A DNA stretch of 64,000 nucleotides from Hafnia alvei (GCF_964063325.1 NZ_OZ061315.1:1-64000); one strand, 5' to 3'. Positions 24,913-33,788 are shown, numbered from the stretch's first letter. The notes: a model not told the origin generated them from the letters alone. Made by a program: numbers and translations.

Positions 24913-26982
24913 TTACTGCAGAACAGAAATATCCGCAACCTGAAGGAACAAATCGCGTAGCTTGCTCAGCAGGGTTAGGCGGTTGATGCGCACTTGCTCA
25001 TCGTCAGCCATAACCATCACTTGTTCGAAGAAGTTATCTACCGGTTCACGCAGCGCGGCCAGTTCGGATAAAGCTTCTTGGTAGCGACCTTCAGCAAACA
25101 GTGGTTCCAACTTATCGCGCAGAACAACTAGATGGGTTGCCAGTTTGATTTCTGCCGCTTCTTTCAATACGGAAGCATGGACATGATCGCCCAGTACTTC
25201 GGTTGATTTTGCCAGAATATTGGAAACACGCTTATTGGCTGCGGCCAGTGTTGCGGCTTCAGGCAGTGTGCGGAAGTGGGAAACCGCCTTCACGCGTGCA
25301 TCAAAGTCAGCCGGTTTAGTTGGACGACGAGCCAGTACCGCCTGAATAGTGTCAACGCTGTGGCCTTCTTCCTGATACCAAGCACGGAAACGGCCCAGCA
25401 TGAATTCCACTACATCATCAACGACGTTCGCGTTAGTCAGCTTCTGTCCGTATAAGCGCGCAGCTTCTTCAGTTAGCGTAACTAAATCCAGCGGCAGCTT
25501 TTTCTCAACGATAATACGCAGCACACCCAGCGCAGCACGGCGCAGAGCAAACGGGTCTTTATCGCCTTTAGGGTGCTGACCAATGCCGAAGATACCTGCA
25601 AGGGTATCCATTTTGTCGGCAATCGCGACAGAACATGCCACCAGAGAATCTGGCAGTGCATCACCGGCGAAGCGTGGTTGGTACTGTTCGTTCAGGGCAA
25701 CGGCAACTTCTTCGTTTTCGCCGTCGTGGCGTGCGTAATGCATGCCCATAACGCCCTGTGTATCGGTGAATTCGAAGACCATATTGGTCATCAAATCACA
25801 CTTGGACAGCAGGCCTGCGCGGGTCGCCAGATTGACGTCAGCGCCGATTTGTTCTGCAACCCAACCAGACAATGCTTCAATGCGGTTGGTTTTGTCGCGC
25901 AGCGTTCCCAGCTGTTGCTGGAACAGAACGGTTTCTAGACGTGGCAGATTGTCTTCCAGGCGCTGTTTGCGGTCGGTCTTGAAGAAGAACTCTGCATCGG
26001 CTAAACGTGGACGAACAACTTTCTCGTTGCCAGAGATAATCTGCTGTGGGTCTTTAGATTCGATGTTGGTGACGAAAATAAAGTTTGGCAGCAGTTTTCC
26101 GGCAGCGTCATACACAGGGAAGTATTTCTGGTCACCCTTCATGGTGTAAACCAGCGCTTCAGCAGGTACAGCGAGGAATTTTTCTTCAAACTTGGCAGTC
26201 AACACCACTGGCCATTCAACCAGAGAAGTCACTTCTTCCAGCAGGCTTTCGCTCATATCAGCGACGCCGCCGATTTTCTGCGCAGCTAGCTCAGCGTCAC
26301 GTTTGATGATGGCTTTACGGGTGGCGTAATCAGCGATGACTTTGCCACGCTCCATCAAGATTTGCGGATATTGCTCGGCGTTATCGATGGTGAACTGTTG
26401 TTCGCCCATGAAACGATGGCCGCGGATCACGCGATCGGACTGCACGCCAAGAATGGTGGCAGGGATCACTTCGCTACCCAGCAGCAGCGTGACGGTATGA
26501 ACCGGACGTACGAACTGAGTATCGTTGTCGCCCCAGCGCATCAGTTTTGGAATTGGCAGCTTGCCTAATGCATTGGTCACCAGCGTTGGCAGCAGTTGCT
26601 GTGCGCTCTGACCTTTTTGGTGCGCGCGGAATAATAGCCATTCACCTTTGTCGGAGGTCAGACGTTCAGCCTGATCGACGGTGATGCCACAACCACGAGC
26701 CCAGCCTTCAGCGGCCTTGGTTGGTTTGCCTTCAGCGTCGAATGCTTGAGCAATGGCCGGACCACGTTTTTCAATTTCGCGATCGGGCTGAGATTCATGC
26801 AGCGCCGCGACCTTCAGTGCCAAGCGGCGCGGTGCAGCGAACCAAGTCACTTCGCCATGGGCGAGATCTGCGTTATCAAGTTCAGCGGTAAAATTAGCTG
26901 CGAAAGATTCTGCCAGAGAGCGTAGCGCTTTCGGTGGCAGCTCTTCGGTGCCGATTTCCACCAGAAAAGTTTGTTGGGTCAT
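24913..26982 (-). CDS. glyS: Glycine--tRNA ligase beta subunit
   Basis: GlyS is the beta chain of the bacterial alpha2beta2 glycyl-tRNA synthetase. It is 689 residues, as in E. coli. The family opening FLVEIGTEELPPKALRSL is followed by an HD-like region and, near residue 470, QHPKGDKDPFALRRAALG. The C-terminus carries the anticodon-binding DALR-like part (FFEQVMVMADDEQVRINRLTLL). It starts 7 bases after glyQ, so the pair is cotranscribed and probably coupled. Confidence 0.98.
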   Translation of the reverse strand: MTQQTFLVEIGTEELPPKALRSLAESFAANFTAELDNADLAHGEVTWFAAPRRLALKVAALHESQPDREIEKRGPAIAQAFDAEGKPTKAAEGWARGCGITVDQAERLTSDKGEWLLFRAHQKGQSAQQLLPTLVTNALGKLPIPKLMRWGDNDTQFVRPVHTVTLLLGSEVIPATILGVQSDRVIRGHRFMGEQQFTIDNAEQYPQILMERGKVIADYATRKAIIKRDAELAAQKIGGVADMSESLLEEVTSLVEWPVVLTAKFEEKFLAVPAEALVYTMKGDQKYFPVYDAAGKLLPNFIFVTNIESKDPQQIISGNEKVVRPRLADAEFFFKTDRKQRLEDNLPRLETVLFQQQLGTLRDKTNRIEALSGWVAEQIGADVNLATRAGLLSKCDLMTNMVFEFTDTQGVMGMHYARHDGENEEVAVALNEQYQPRFAGDALPDSLVACSVAIADKMDTLAGIFGIGQHPKGDKDPFALRRAALGVLRIIVEKKLPLDLVTLTEEAARLYGQKLTNANVVDDVVEFMLGRFRAWYQEEGHSVDTIQAVLARRPTKPADFDARVKAVSHFRTLPEAATLAAANKRVSNILAKSTEVLGDHVHASVLKEAAEIKLATHLVVLRDKLEPLFAEGRYQEALSELAALREPVDNFFEQVMVMADDEQVRINRLTLLSKLRDLFLQVADISVLQ

Positions 26983-26989
26983 GGCTGCC

Positions 26990-27922
26990 TCAAATATTCT
27001 CTAATTTAGAATCGTCGCTTTTTTTACACATTGGGAAGCCCAGCGCCTCACGGGAGGCATAGTAGGCTTCAGCGACCGCTTTGGTCAGGGTACGAATACG
27101 CAGAATGTAGCGTTGGCGTTCGGTGACCGAGATCGCCTTGCGCGCGTCCAGCAGGTTAAAGCTGTGTGCGGCTTTCAGAATGCGTTCATACGCTGGCAGA
27201 GGCAGAGGGTTTTCCAACTCCAACAACATTTTGGCTTCTTTCTCATACTGCTCGAAGCAGGAGAACAGGAAATCGACGTCTGCGTATTCAAAGTTATACG
27301 TGGACTGTTCCACTTCGTTTTGATGGAACACGTCGCCGTAGGTTGTTTTACCCAGCGGGCCGTCGCTCCATACCAGATCGTAGACGCTGTCTACGCCCTG
27401 AATATACATCGCCAAACGTTCCAGACCGTAGGTGATCTCACCGGTTACCGGCTTACATTCCAAGCCGCCAACCTGCTGGAAGTAAGTGAACTGAGTCACT
27501 TCCATGCCGTTAAGCCATACTTCCCAGCCTAAGCCCCATGCGCCCAGCGTTGGGTTTTCCCAGTTGTCTTCGACGAAGCGAATGTCGTTCACCAGCGGAT
27601 CTAAACCGAGCTCTTTCAATGAGCCCAGATACAGTTCCTGAATATTTTCTGGTGATGGCTTAATGACTACCTGAAACTGGTAGTAGTGCTGCAAGCGGTT
27701 AGGGTTTTCGCCATAGCGGCCATCGGTTGGACGGCGAGATGGTTGCACGTAGGCAGTTGCCATTGGCTCTGGGCCGAGTGCTCGCAGGCAGGTCATTGGG
27801 TGTGAGGTGCCAGCGCCAACTTCCATGTCCAGTGGTTGAACAATGGTGCAGCCTTGGCGCGCCCAATAGTCCTGCAGAGTCAGGATCAGCCCCTGAAAGG
27901 TCTTGGTATCAAACTTTTGCAT
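26990..27922 (-). CDS. glyQ: Glycine--tRNA ligase alpha subunit
   Basis: GlyQ is the class II catalytic alpha chain of glycyl-tRNA synthetase. The 310-residue protein (E. coli 303) is nearly invariant: MQKFDTKTFQGLILTLQ, MEVGAGTSHPMTCLRALGP, motif 2 region QPSRRPTDGRYGENPNR and GGLECKPVTGEITYGLERL. The ATG at 27922 gives the standard N-terminus; eight more codons are open upstream but are not part of the family. The C-terminal end (KKSDDSKLENI) differs from E. coli. It heads glyQS. Confidence 0.97.
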   Translation of the reverse strand: MQKFDTKTFQGLILTLQDYWARQGCTIVQPLDMEVGAGTSHPMTCLRALGPEPMATAYVQPSRRPTDGRYGENPNRLQHYYQFQVVIKPSPENIQELYLGSLKELGLDPLVNDIRFVEDNWENPTLGAWGLGWEVWLNGMEVTQFTYFQQVGGLECKPVTGEITYGLERLAMYIQGVDSVYDLVWSDGPLGKTTYGDVFHQNEVEQSTYNFEYADVDFLFSCFEQYEKEAKMLLELENPLPLPAYERILKAAHSFNLLDARKAISVTERQRYILRIRTLTKAVAEAYYASREALGFPMCKKSDDSKLENI

Positions 27923-28085
27923 ATTGGATGAGTTCGCGCGATACAAGTGGATTTATATAGAATGTTGCAGTATACCGCCTGAACGTAAGATATACAGCCC
28001 GAATCCCGTCTCAAAGGGTGGGATTTTGCGTGTATTTTGCCATAAAACATGGCAAAGGCTGGGAACATTCTCCGTGAAGGTCGAG

Positions 28086-28607
28086 TTAAAAGTTGGCGCT
28101 AACGCCAATGTTGTACATAAATTGCTCGCTATTATTGAGGCGATTGGTCTGCGATAGCTCGGCAAATGCGGCCATATAATCGGTTAGCGGAATATTGGCA
28201 CCCACGGTGACATCAACCCAATGAGCTTCTTGATTGGGGGTATCCCGGCTAAATAAGTTTTGCGGCGAGCTAAATTCTCCCACCTGTTTATAAGACTCGT
28301 TGCTTGATAAACGCTGATAGCTGATTTCAGCATAGGGCGTGAACAATTCTAGATTGGAATCTAACCGCCAGCCCAAAGAGCCCACTTGTTGTTGGGTGGT
28401 TGGATTTAACGCCGCAGAGGCCAGCGAATTGCTGCCCACCCAGTGCGTTGAAAACCCAGGTTCAATGGACGTTGAGGCGCGATCGAGCGGCACGATATCG
28501 CTCGTGTCACTGTTATTAAAAAAAACATCTTTCAAATCATACGACAAAGCAGGTAATGAGAGCAGGGCGCAACTCACTAAACAAACAGATGCCAGAGGTC
28601 TAATCAT
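28086..28607 (-). CDS. yhjY: Small outer-membrane beta-barrel protein, YhjY-like
   Basis: This is a 173-residue exported protein with a signal peptide ending near ALSYD and a C-terminal phenylalanine (GVSANF), the mark of an outer-membrane barrel. Alternating segments such as LELFTPYAEISYQRL, HWVDVTVGANIPL and YMAAFAELSQT resemble the last strands of autotransporter esterase barrels. It stands divergent to tag, the place of yhjY in E. coli, but is shorter than that protein. I cannot see a passenger domain. ATG 28607 follows GGAG by 8 bases; an earlier GTG would leave no room for a ribosome site. Orthology rests mostly on position. Confidence 0.65.
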   Translation of the reverse strand: MIRPLASVCLVSCALLSLPALSYDLKDVFFNNSDTSDIVPLDRASTSIEPGFSTHWVGSNSLASAALNPTTQQQVGSLGWRLDSNLELFTPYAEISYQRLSSNESYKQVGEFSSPQNLFSRDTPNQEAHWVDVTVGANIPLTDYMAAFAELSQTNRLNNSEQFMYNIGVSANF

Positions 28608-28828
28608 TGATGCCACTCCATTAAAAGGGAGGCGTTATTCGTTATTATTTTGTGGTGCTGCACTCTTAACTATTTGACGAGGTTGCGACTGCGTCAAGGT
28701 GGGTTGAAATAAATAGTTAACGCTGCACGAAGCGTTATAGTTGTCTCTCACGTTGTCGGCATTGTTGCCCAGTAAACAGCACTAAAACCCCAATGATTCG
28801 CAAAGGGTTTCTGACAAGGAATAGGATT

Positions 28829-29407
28829 ATGAGCCAGACGTTTGAAGATAAAAAAATTCGCTGTGGTTGGGTCTCATCCGATCCCCTGTATATCAGCTAT
28901 CACGATAATGAATGGGGGCAGCCCGTCTACGACGATGCTCATTTATTCGAACTGCTGTGTCTTGAGGGACAACAGGCGGGGCTTTCGTGGATAACCGTGC
29001 TGAAGAAGCGTGAAAACTATCGTAATGCTTTTCATCACTTCGATCCGCGCAAGGTGGCGGCGATGACGGACGAGGATATCGATGCGCTGATGCAGGACGC
29101 TGGTCTTATCCGCCATCGTTTGAAATTAGACGCCATTGTGGTTAACGCCCGCGCCTATATGAAAATGCAGCAGGAGGGTGAGAATTTTTCTCAGTTCCTC
29201 TGGTCATTTACCGAAGGCAAGCCGCAGCTTAACCGCCCTGAAACCCTCGCCAATGTTCCTGCAAAAACCGAGATTTCTGACATGATGTCCAAGGCGCTGA
29301 AGAAGAAAGGTTTTAAGTTTATTGGCTCAACCATTTGTTATGCTTTTATGCAAGCCAGCGGCATGGTGAACGATCACGTCAAAACCTGCTTTTGTGGGAA
29401 GCACTAA
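28829..29407 (+). CDS. tag: DNA-3-methyladenine glycosylase I
   Basis: Tag removes 3-methyladenine from alkylated DNA as the first step of base excision repair. The 192-residue protein (E. coli 187) shows the helix-hairpin-helix-like fold with RCGWVSSDPLYISYHDNEWG, LCLEGQQAGLSWITVLKKR, DAGLIRHRLK and KGFKFIGSTICYAFMQA. The zinc ligands are the N-terminal Cys, His and the C-terminal HVKTCFC region. ATG 28829 follows AAGGAA; an upstream in-frame start would add residues foreign to the family. yiaC begins 3 bases after the stop. Confidence 0.96.
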   Translation: MSQTFEDKKIRCGWVSSDPLYISYHDNEWGQPVYDDAHLFELLCLEGQQAGLSWITVLKKRENYRNAFHHFDPRKVAAMTDEDIDALMQDAGLIRHRLKLDAIVVNARAYMKMQQEGENFSQFLWSFTEGKPQLNRPETLANVPAKTEISDMMSKALKKKGFKFIGSTICYAFMQASGMVNDHVKTCFCGKH

Positions 29408-29410
29408 GCC

Positions 29411-29863
29411 ATGATCCGCTCTGCTGTGAAACAAGATATGCCGGCTATTATGGCGTTGTGGCTGGTTAGCACTACCGAGGCGCATCCGTTTATTTCTGCG
29501 CAGTATTGGCGTGAAAGCGAAGCCGTGGTGCGTGATACCTATTTACCTAATGCGCTCACGTGGGTTGCTGAAGATAAGGGGGAAATCATCGGGTTTATCA
29601 GTGTGCTTGAGCAGCAGTTTATTGGTGCTTTATTCGTGGATAAACGTTATCACGGCAAAGGCGTTGGGCAATTGCTGATGATGCATGTGAAGATGATTTT
29701 TCCGCAGCTGATGCTCGAGGTGTATCTGGAGAATCACCGCGCGCTGCGTTTTTATCAGCATGAGGGGTTTCATATTCAAGATACACAGTTCAATGAGGAT
29801 ACACAGCACAAAACGGCCATTATGTTATGGGAGAAAACTCCTGGTGCTTGGCTTGAAGATTAA
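29411..29863 (+). CDS. yiaC: GNAT acetyltransferase YiaC
   Basis: This is a single-domain GNAT protein of 150 residues. E. coli YiaC has been reported as a protein lysine acetyltransferase. Visible features are the N-terminal IRSAVKQDMPAIMALW, the acetyl-CoA loop KRYHGKGVGQLLM (Q/R-x-x-G-x-G/A form) and the C-terminal NHRALRFYQHEGFHI. It lies 3 bases after tag, the same pair as in E. coli. The target here is not shown by sequence. Confidence 0.93.
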   Translation: MIRSAVKQDMPAIMALWLVSTTEAHPFISAQYWRESEAVVRDTYLPNALTWVAEDKGEIIGFISVLEQQFIGALFVDKRYHGKGVGQLLMMHVKMIFPQLMLEVYLENHRALRFYQHEGFHIQDTQFNEDTQHKTAIMLWEKTPGAWLED

Positions 29864-30072
29864 ACAAATCCTGCTATTTGGCGTGTATTTGTCTAATTTA
29901 TTGGAATTTTAGGAATTGTGACCATTATTTTTTAATGGGAATTTGCTGAAATGCCACCGCCGTAGATCCCGATTCACGGTTTTGAGCATGATTTTTTTGG
30001 GTCAGTGGATTACTGGCCTGTTACAGCAAATATCTTGAGCGATTACGCTCTGTGCAAGATGAGGTTCCATAA

Positions 30073-30732
30073 ATGAGTAAAAGCCGTTTCTGTATTGCTG
30101 GCGCAGTATGCGCTGCGTTGCTGCTGTCTGGTTGTACAACCAACCCGTATACCGGTGAGTCCGAAGCAGGCAAAGCCGGCGTGGGCGCAGGTTTAGGTGC
30201 GCTGGTTGGTGCAGGCGTGGGTGTTCTGTCCTCTTCTAAGCACGATCGCGGTAAAGGCGCACTGATTGGCGCTGCAGCAGGTGCTGCTTTAGGCGGCGGT
30301 GCTGGTTACTATATGGACGTTCAAGAGTCGAAACTGCGCGACAAAATGCGTGGTACCGGTGTGAGCGTAACGCGCCAAGGCGACAACATTGTGCTGAATA
30401 TGCCAAATAATGTGACCTTCGACTCCAGCAGCAGCACCTTGAAACCGGCCGGAGCCAATACCTTGACCGGCGTGGCGATGGTTTTAAAAGAGTATCCTAA
30501 GACCGCGGTTAACGTGGTGGGTTATACCGATAGCAGCGGTAGCCAAGATCTGAATATGCGTCTTTCTCAGCAGCGTGCCGACAGCGTTGCAAGTTCTCTG
30601 ATTGTTCAGGGCGTTGAAGCAAGCCGCGTCCGTACTCAGGGCATGGGCCCTGCGAACCCAATCGCGTCAAATAGCACAGCAGAAGGCAAAGCTCAGAACC
30701 GTCGTGTTGAGATTACGTTAAGCCCGATGTAA
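30073..30732 (+). CDS. yiaD: OmpA-like lipoprotein YiaD
   Basis: This is an outer-membrane lipoprotein with a periplasmic OmpA-type peptidoglycan-binding domain. The 219 residues equal the E. coli length. The lipobox LLSGC is followed by a glycine-zipper region (about 35-80: VGAGLGALVGAGVGVL, GAAAGAALGGGAG). The OmpA domain (about 110-215) has NNVTFDSSSSTL, VVGYTDSSGSQDLNMRLSQQRA and EGKAQNRRVEI. E. coli YiaD was found as a suppressor linked to the BAM machinery. It is transcribed alone. Confidence 0.95.
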   Translation: MSKSRFCIAGAVCAALLLSGCTTNPYTGESEAGKAGVGAGLGALVGAGVGVLSSSKHDRGKGALIGAAAGAALGGGAGYYMDVQESKLRDKMRGTGVSVTRQGDNIVLNMPNNVTFDSSSSTLKPAGANTLTGVAMVLKEYPKTAVNVVGYTDSSGSQDLNMRLSQQRADSVASSLIVQGVEASRVRTQGMGPANPIASNSTAEGKAQNRRVEITLSPM

Positions 30733-30746
30733 TAGAGCTTAATTCA

Positions 30747-30857
30747 GGCCACTTAAGAGATCGAGATACACGGGTCTACCACACTGCGGGGCACTCCGGC
30801 GGCTTACGCCGCTACGACCCATCGGTGTGCTCCCCCAAAAATCGGACTTAAGTGTCC
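30747..30857. repeat. Imperfect palindromic intergenic repeat after yiaD
   Basis: The outer arms GGCCACTTAAG (30747-30757) and CTTAAGTGTCC (30847-30857) pair at 10 of 11 positions. The centre is a GC hairpin, GCGGC-ttac-GCCGC (30799-30812), and further pairing is patchy. It has the build of an enterobacterial intergenic palindrome but is not a clear ERIC copy. No gene lies in this 258-base gap. Confidence 0.55.
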
Positions 30858-30990
30858 AGTACTAATGTAAAACATTTCATCTTTTAGCCTCCTGCTTTGC
30901 CTGAGGAGGCTATTTCCTCAACCTTATCTCATCAGTTCCCCTGTGGTTATGCTAAATTTGCCTATCCGTTGAATTTCAGAGGAACACGTC

Positions 30991-32010
30991 GTGAGCAGTC
31001 AGGGAACCCGCGCCACCATCAGTGATGTCGCCAAGGCCGCTAAAACCGGTAAGACTAGCGTTTCGCGCTATTTAAATGGCGAGCAACACCTGCTGTCCGA
31101 CGATCTCAAACAGCGCATCGAACAAGCCATCCAACGCCTTAATTACCGCCCAAGCCAGATGGCTCGCAGCTTAAAAGGTGGGCAAACGCGCCTTATTGGT
31201 ATGATCATCGCCGATATCACCAATCCCTATTCTGTGGACGTTTTGCGCGGCGTTGAAGAAGCCTGTCGTGTGCAAGGTTTTACTTTGCTGGTGTGTAATA
31301 CCAACAACGAAATCAATCAGGAGCAGCATTACCTTGAGCTGTTAAGCAGCTATCGCGTTGAGGGATTAGTGGTTAATGCGGTGGGAATGCGTGAAGAGGC
31401 GTTATCTAAGCTACAACAGTCTTTGTTGCCCATGGTGCTGATTGACCGAAAAATACCAGACTTCTCCTGCGATATGGTGGGGTTAGACAATCATCGCGCC
31501 GCCACTGAAGCGACTCGGCATTTAATCGAGCAGGGCTTTGAAGCGGTGATGTTTTTAAGTGAGCCGCTGGGTTTGGTTAATACTCGGCTTGAGCGTTTGC
31601 ATGCTTTTCAAAGCACGATGGCGGAATGCCCTGAGCTGATCGCCTGCCATGCCGAAGTTGTGCTTAACAAAGGTGAACTTCTGGATCAGGCATTGAGCCA
31701 GTTTTGTCATCAGCATCGGGGGATGCGTAAAGCCGTGATGTCTGCCAACGGTGCATTAACCCTGCAGGTGGCTCGCTCCCTGCGTCGTTTAGGCCTTAAT
31801 TGGGGCAGCGATATTGGCTTGCTTGGTTTTGATGAATTGGAGTGGGCAGAGCTGGCAGGGGCGGGAATTACCACGCTTAAGCAGCCGACCTATCAGATCG
31901 GCTACGCTGCGCTAGAGCTATTAGTGAACCGCATCCAAGGCGACGCACAGCCTACCGTTGAACAAAAATATCCCGGCGAGCTTATCGTTCGGGGCTCAAC
32001 GTTGCGTTAG
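30991..32010 (+). CDS. LacI-family transcriptional regulator
   Basis: This is a 339-residue repressor-type protein with an N-terminal LacI helix-turn-helix (TISDVAKAAKTGKTSVSRYL), the hinge helix region MARSLKGGQ and a periplasmic-binding-protein-like effector domain (GMIIADITNPYSVDVLRGVE, then DIGLLGFDELEWAEL and TTLKQPTYQIG). The start is GTG behind AGAGGA. Such regulators usually answer to sugars or sugar acids. No adjacent catabolic genes mark its target, and the effector is unknown. Its stop touches that of the convergent tusA with no gap. Confidence 0.9.
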   Translation: MSSQGTRATISDVAKAAKTGKTSVSRYLNGEQHLLSDDLKQRIEQAIQRLNYRPSQMARSLKGGQTRLIGMIIADITNPYSVDVLRGVEEACRVQGFTLLVCNTNNEINQEQHYLELLSSYRVEGLVVNAVGMREEALSKLQQSLLPMVLIDRKIPDFSCDMVGLDNHRAATEATRHLIEQGFEAVMFLSEPLGLVNTRLERLHAFQSTMAECPELIACHAEVVLNKGELLDQALSQFCHQHRGMRKAVMSANGALTLQVARSLRRLGLNWGSDIGLLGFDELEWAELAGAGITTLKQPTYQIGYAALELLVNRIQGDAQPTVEQKYPGELIVRGSTLR

Positions 32011-32262
32011 TTAGGCGGGAGTCCCTTTACGTAACAAATAGCGATAGGGCGCTTGCTCGGTTTCTTGCGCAATCAGTTGATGATCCATAAAACGACAAAA
32101 ACCCGGAATATCACGGGTGGTTGCCGGATCATCCGCGATGATCAGCAATGTTTGCCCATCATCCATATGGCGTACTGTTTTACGCACCATCATCACAGGC
32201 TCAGGGCAGCGAAGCCCAAGTGCATCCAGCGTTTTATCAGGATTAGCGAAAAGATCGGTCAT
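32011..32262 (-). CDS. tusA: Sulfur carrier protein TusA
   Basis: TusA accepts sulfur from IscS on a cysteine and passes it on for tRNA 2-thiouridine synthesis and other routes. The 83-residue protein (E. coli 81) has the active Cys19 in LGLRCPEPVMMVRKTVR and the core LIIADDPATTRDIPGFCRFM. It is divergent from yhhQ and faces the LacI regulator gene end to end. Confidence 0.97.
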   Translation of the reverse strand: MTDLFANPDKTLDALGLRCPEPVMMVRKTVRHMDDGQTLLIIADDPATTRDIPGFCRFMDHQLIAQETEQAPYRYLLRKGTPA

Positions 32263-32453
32263 GGTTTTTCTCTGAAGGCCGATTTGCGCAATCGTACTGG
32301 CGAAGGGCTACGGCTGAGTGAAATTTAAAACGTCTCTAGTTTACCTGCTGAAAAATAGTCTGCAAGAGACGTGAACGTTTGCGTTAAAATTAACCATTGC
32401 ATGTGGAAATTATCGCGGTATCATCCCTGCCGCATCTCAGATGCACACATTTT

Positions 32454-32488
32454 CATTGGGTTCCCTCACCCCAATCTCCAAAAAGGCC
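32454..32488 (+). promoter_or_regulatory. PreQ1-I riboswitch before yhhQ
   Basis: The stem ATTGGG (32455-32460) pairs with CCCAAT (32470-32475). Its loop TTCCCTCAC matches the preQ1-I pattern of a UUC followed by a CAC before the 3' stem. The A-rich tail CTCCAAAAAGG (32476-32486) can form the second, pseudoknot helix through CCT (32464-32466) with AGG (32484-32486). That AGG belongs to the yhhQ ribosome site, 7 bases before the start. Ligand binding would therefore shut translation of a queuosine-precursor transporter, a known target type for this riboswitch class. Confidence 0.8.
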
Positions 32489-32493
32489 AAAAT

Positions 32494-33159
32494 ATGTTTG
32501 ATTTTACTCCGCAACAGCGGATGAAAGCCCTTTGCTGGCTTTCTGTTTTTCATGTTCTGATTATTACGTCCAGTAACTATTTGGTGCAGTTGCCGATCTC
32601 GATTTTCGGTTTTCACACCACGTGGGGCGCATTTACCTTCCCGTTTATTTTCCTAGCAACAGACCTCACCGTCCGTGTGTTTGGTGCGCCTTTGGCTCGT
32701 CGAATTATTCTGGCGGTTATGGCGCCTGCGCTGCTGATTTCATATTGTATTTCAGCGCTGTTCTTTCAGGGAGAATGGCAAGGTTTTGCCGCGTTGGGCG
32801 AGTTTAATGTGATGGTGGCGCGTATCGCGACCGCAAGCTTCATGGCCTATGTTCTTGGGCAGATCCTTGACGTGCATGTCTTTAACCGCCTGCGTCAGCG
32901 CAGTGCGTGGTGGGTGGCACCGACGGCCTCAACGTTGTTTGGTAATATTAGCGATACTTTGGCATTCTTCTTTATCGCGTTTTACCACAGCACAGACCCG
33001 TTCATGGCCGCTAACTGGGTTGAGATCGCGCTGGTGGACTACACGTTTAAATTACTGATTAGCTTGATTTTCTTCCTGCCAATGTATGGCGTCATGTTAA
33101 ACGTGGTTCTGAAGTATCTCTCAGCTAACCGCCAAGATCCGCATCCTCAGTTGAATTAA
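32494..33159 (+). CDS. yhhQ: Queuosine precursor transporter YhhQ
   Basis: YhhQ is a VUT-family inner-membrane transporter shown in E. coli to take up preQ0 and preQ1. The 221-residue protein has about six membrane segments, with the conserved FPFIFLATDLTVRVFGAPLARR, LGQILDVHVFNRLRQR and STLFGNISDTLAFFFIAF. ATG 32494 is chosen because it follows AAAAAGG by 7 bases. A frame extending 41 codons upstream would run through the riboswitch and does not match the family. Confidence 0.96.
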   Translation: MFDFTPQQRMKALCWLSVFHVLIITSSNYLVQLPISIFGFHTTWGAFTFPFIFLATDLTVRVFGAPLARRIILAVMAPALLISYCISALFFQGEWQGFAALGEFNVMVARIATASFMAYVLGQILDVHVFNRLRQRSAWWVAPTASTLFGNISDTLAFFFIAFYHSTDPFMAANWVEIALVDYTFKLLISLIFFLPMYGVMLNVVLKYLSANRQDPHPQLN

Positions 33160-33170
33160 GAAACGTATCG

Positions 33171-33201
33171 CGATGCCGAGAAGCGCTTTTTCTCGGTATC
33201 G
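33171..33201. other. Hairpin after yhhQ
   Basis: CGATGCCGAGAA (33171-33182) pairs with TTCTCGGTATCG (33190-33201), 12 bp with one G-T pair. It lacks a clear trailing T run on the plus strand. It could be a weak terminator or a stabilising 3' hairpin. Confidence 0.5.
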
Positions 33202-33235
33202 TATATGCTGATGTCCCTGAGCCTCGGAGGATGTC

Positions 33236-33694
33236 ATGCCCGCGATTAACGTCAAACTCGCTACCGTTGAAGATGTTCATCATCTTTATAACCTGCTGCC
33301 TGAATTCTCCTCGTTACACAGCCTGCAAGATTTAATTAACCGACTGAATAATAAAGAAACATGTATATTAGTTGCCTATAAAAATGAAAAACCTGTCGGT
33401 TTTAAGTTGGGTTATGTGCTTAGCGACACCACTTTCTATAGTTGGTTAGGTGGTGTACTTCCTCACTCTCGCCGCGACGGAATAGCCCAAGTCCTATTGC
33501 ATACACAGGAAGATTGGGTTTTAAATCATGGCTATCAGCGTATCGAAGTGAAAACCAGAAACTGTTTTCCGGCTATGCTGATAATGCTCATAAAAAATGG
33601 CTACCAGTTATCTGAGCTAGAAGTGGCTGACAACATAGCTGATAACCGAGTCCGACTGGTGAAGTGCCTAACGCACGGAACCAATGATAAGTAG
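33236..33694 (+). CDS. GNAT-family acetyltransferase, substrate unknown
   Basis: This 152-residue protein has the GNAT layout: an N-terminal substrate half (VKLATVEDVHHLYNLLPEF), a central strand with KPVGFKLGYVL, an acetyl-CoA loop region SRRDGIAQVLLHTQE (R-x-x-G-x-A form) and a C-terminal KNGYQLSELEV. It follows GGAGG. In E. coli yhhQ and dcrB are neighbours with nothing between, so this gene is an extra insertion here. Nothing in the sequence identifies its substrate. Confidence 0.8.
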   Translation: MPAINVKLATVEDVHHLYNLLPEFSSLHSLQDLINRLNNKETCILVAYKNEKPVGFKLGYVLSDTTFYSWLGGVLPHSRRDGIAQVLLHTQEDWVLNHGYQRIEVKTRNCFPAMLIMLIKNGYQLSELEVADNIADNRVRLVKCLTHGTNDK

Positions 33695-33788
33695 CGAAGC
33701 TACAATATGTTACTTGCATTTAGTGCACCGATAAGGTGCGATACGTTTATTGGTCAATCGAGACGTTAGGACAATAGAAGGAATTACC

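Noticed and set aside
32371..32493. Upstream extension of yhhQ, or a leader peptide
   Set aside because: The stretch coincides with a riboswitch-like structure and lacks a ribosome site; no family match.
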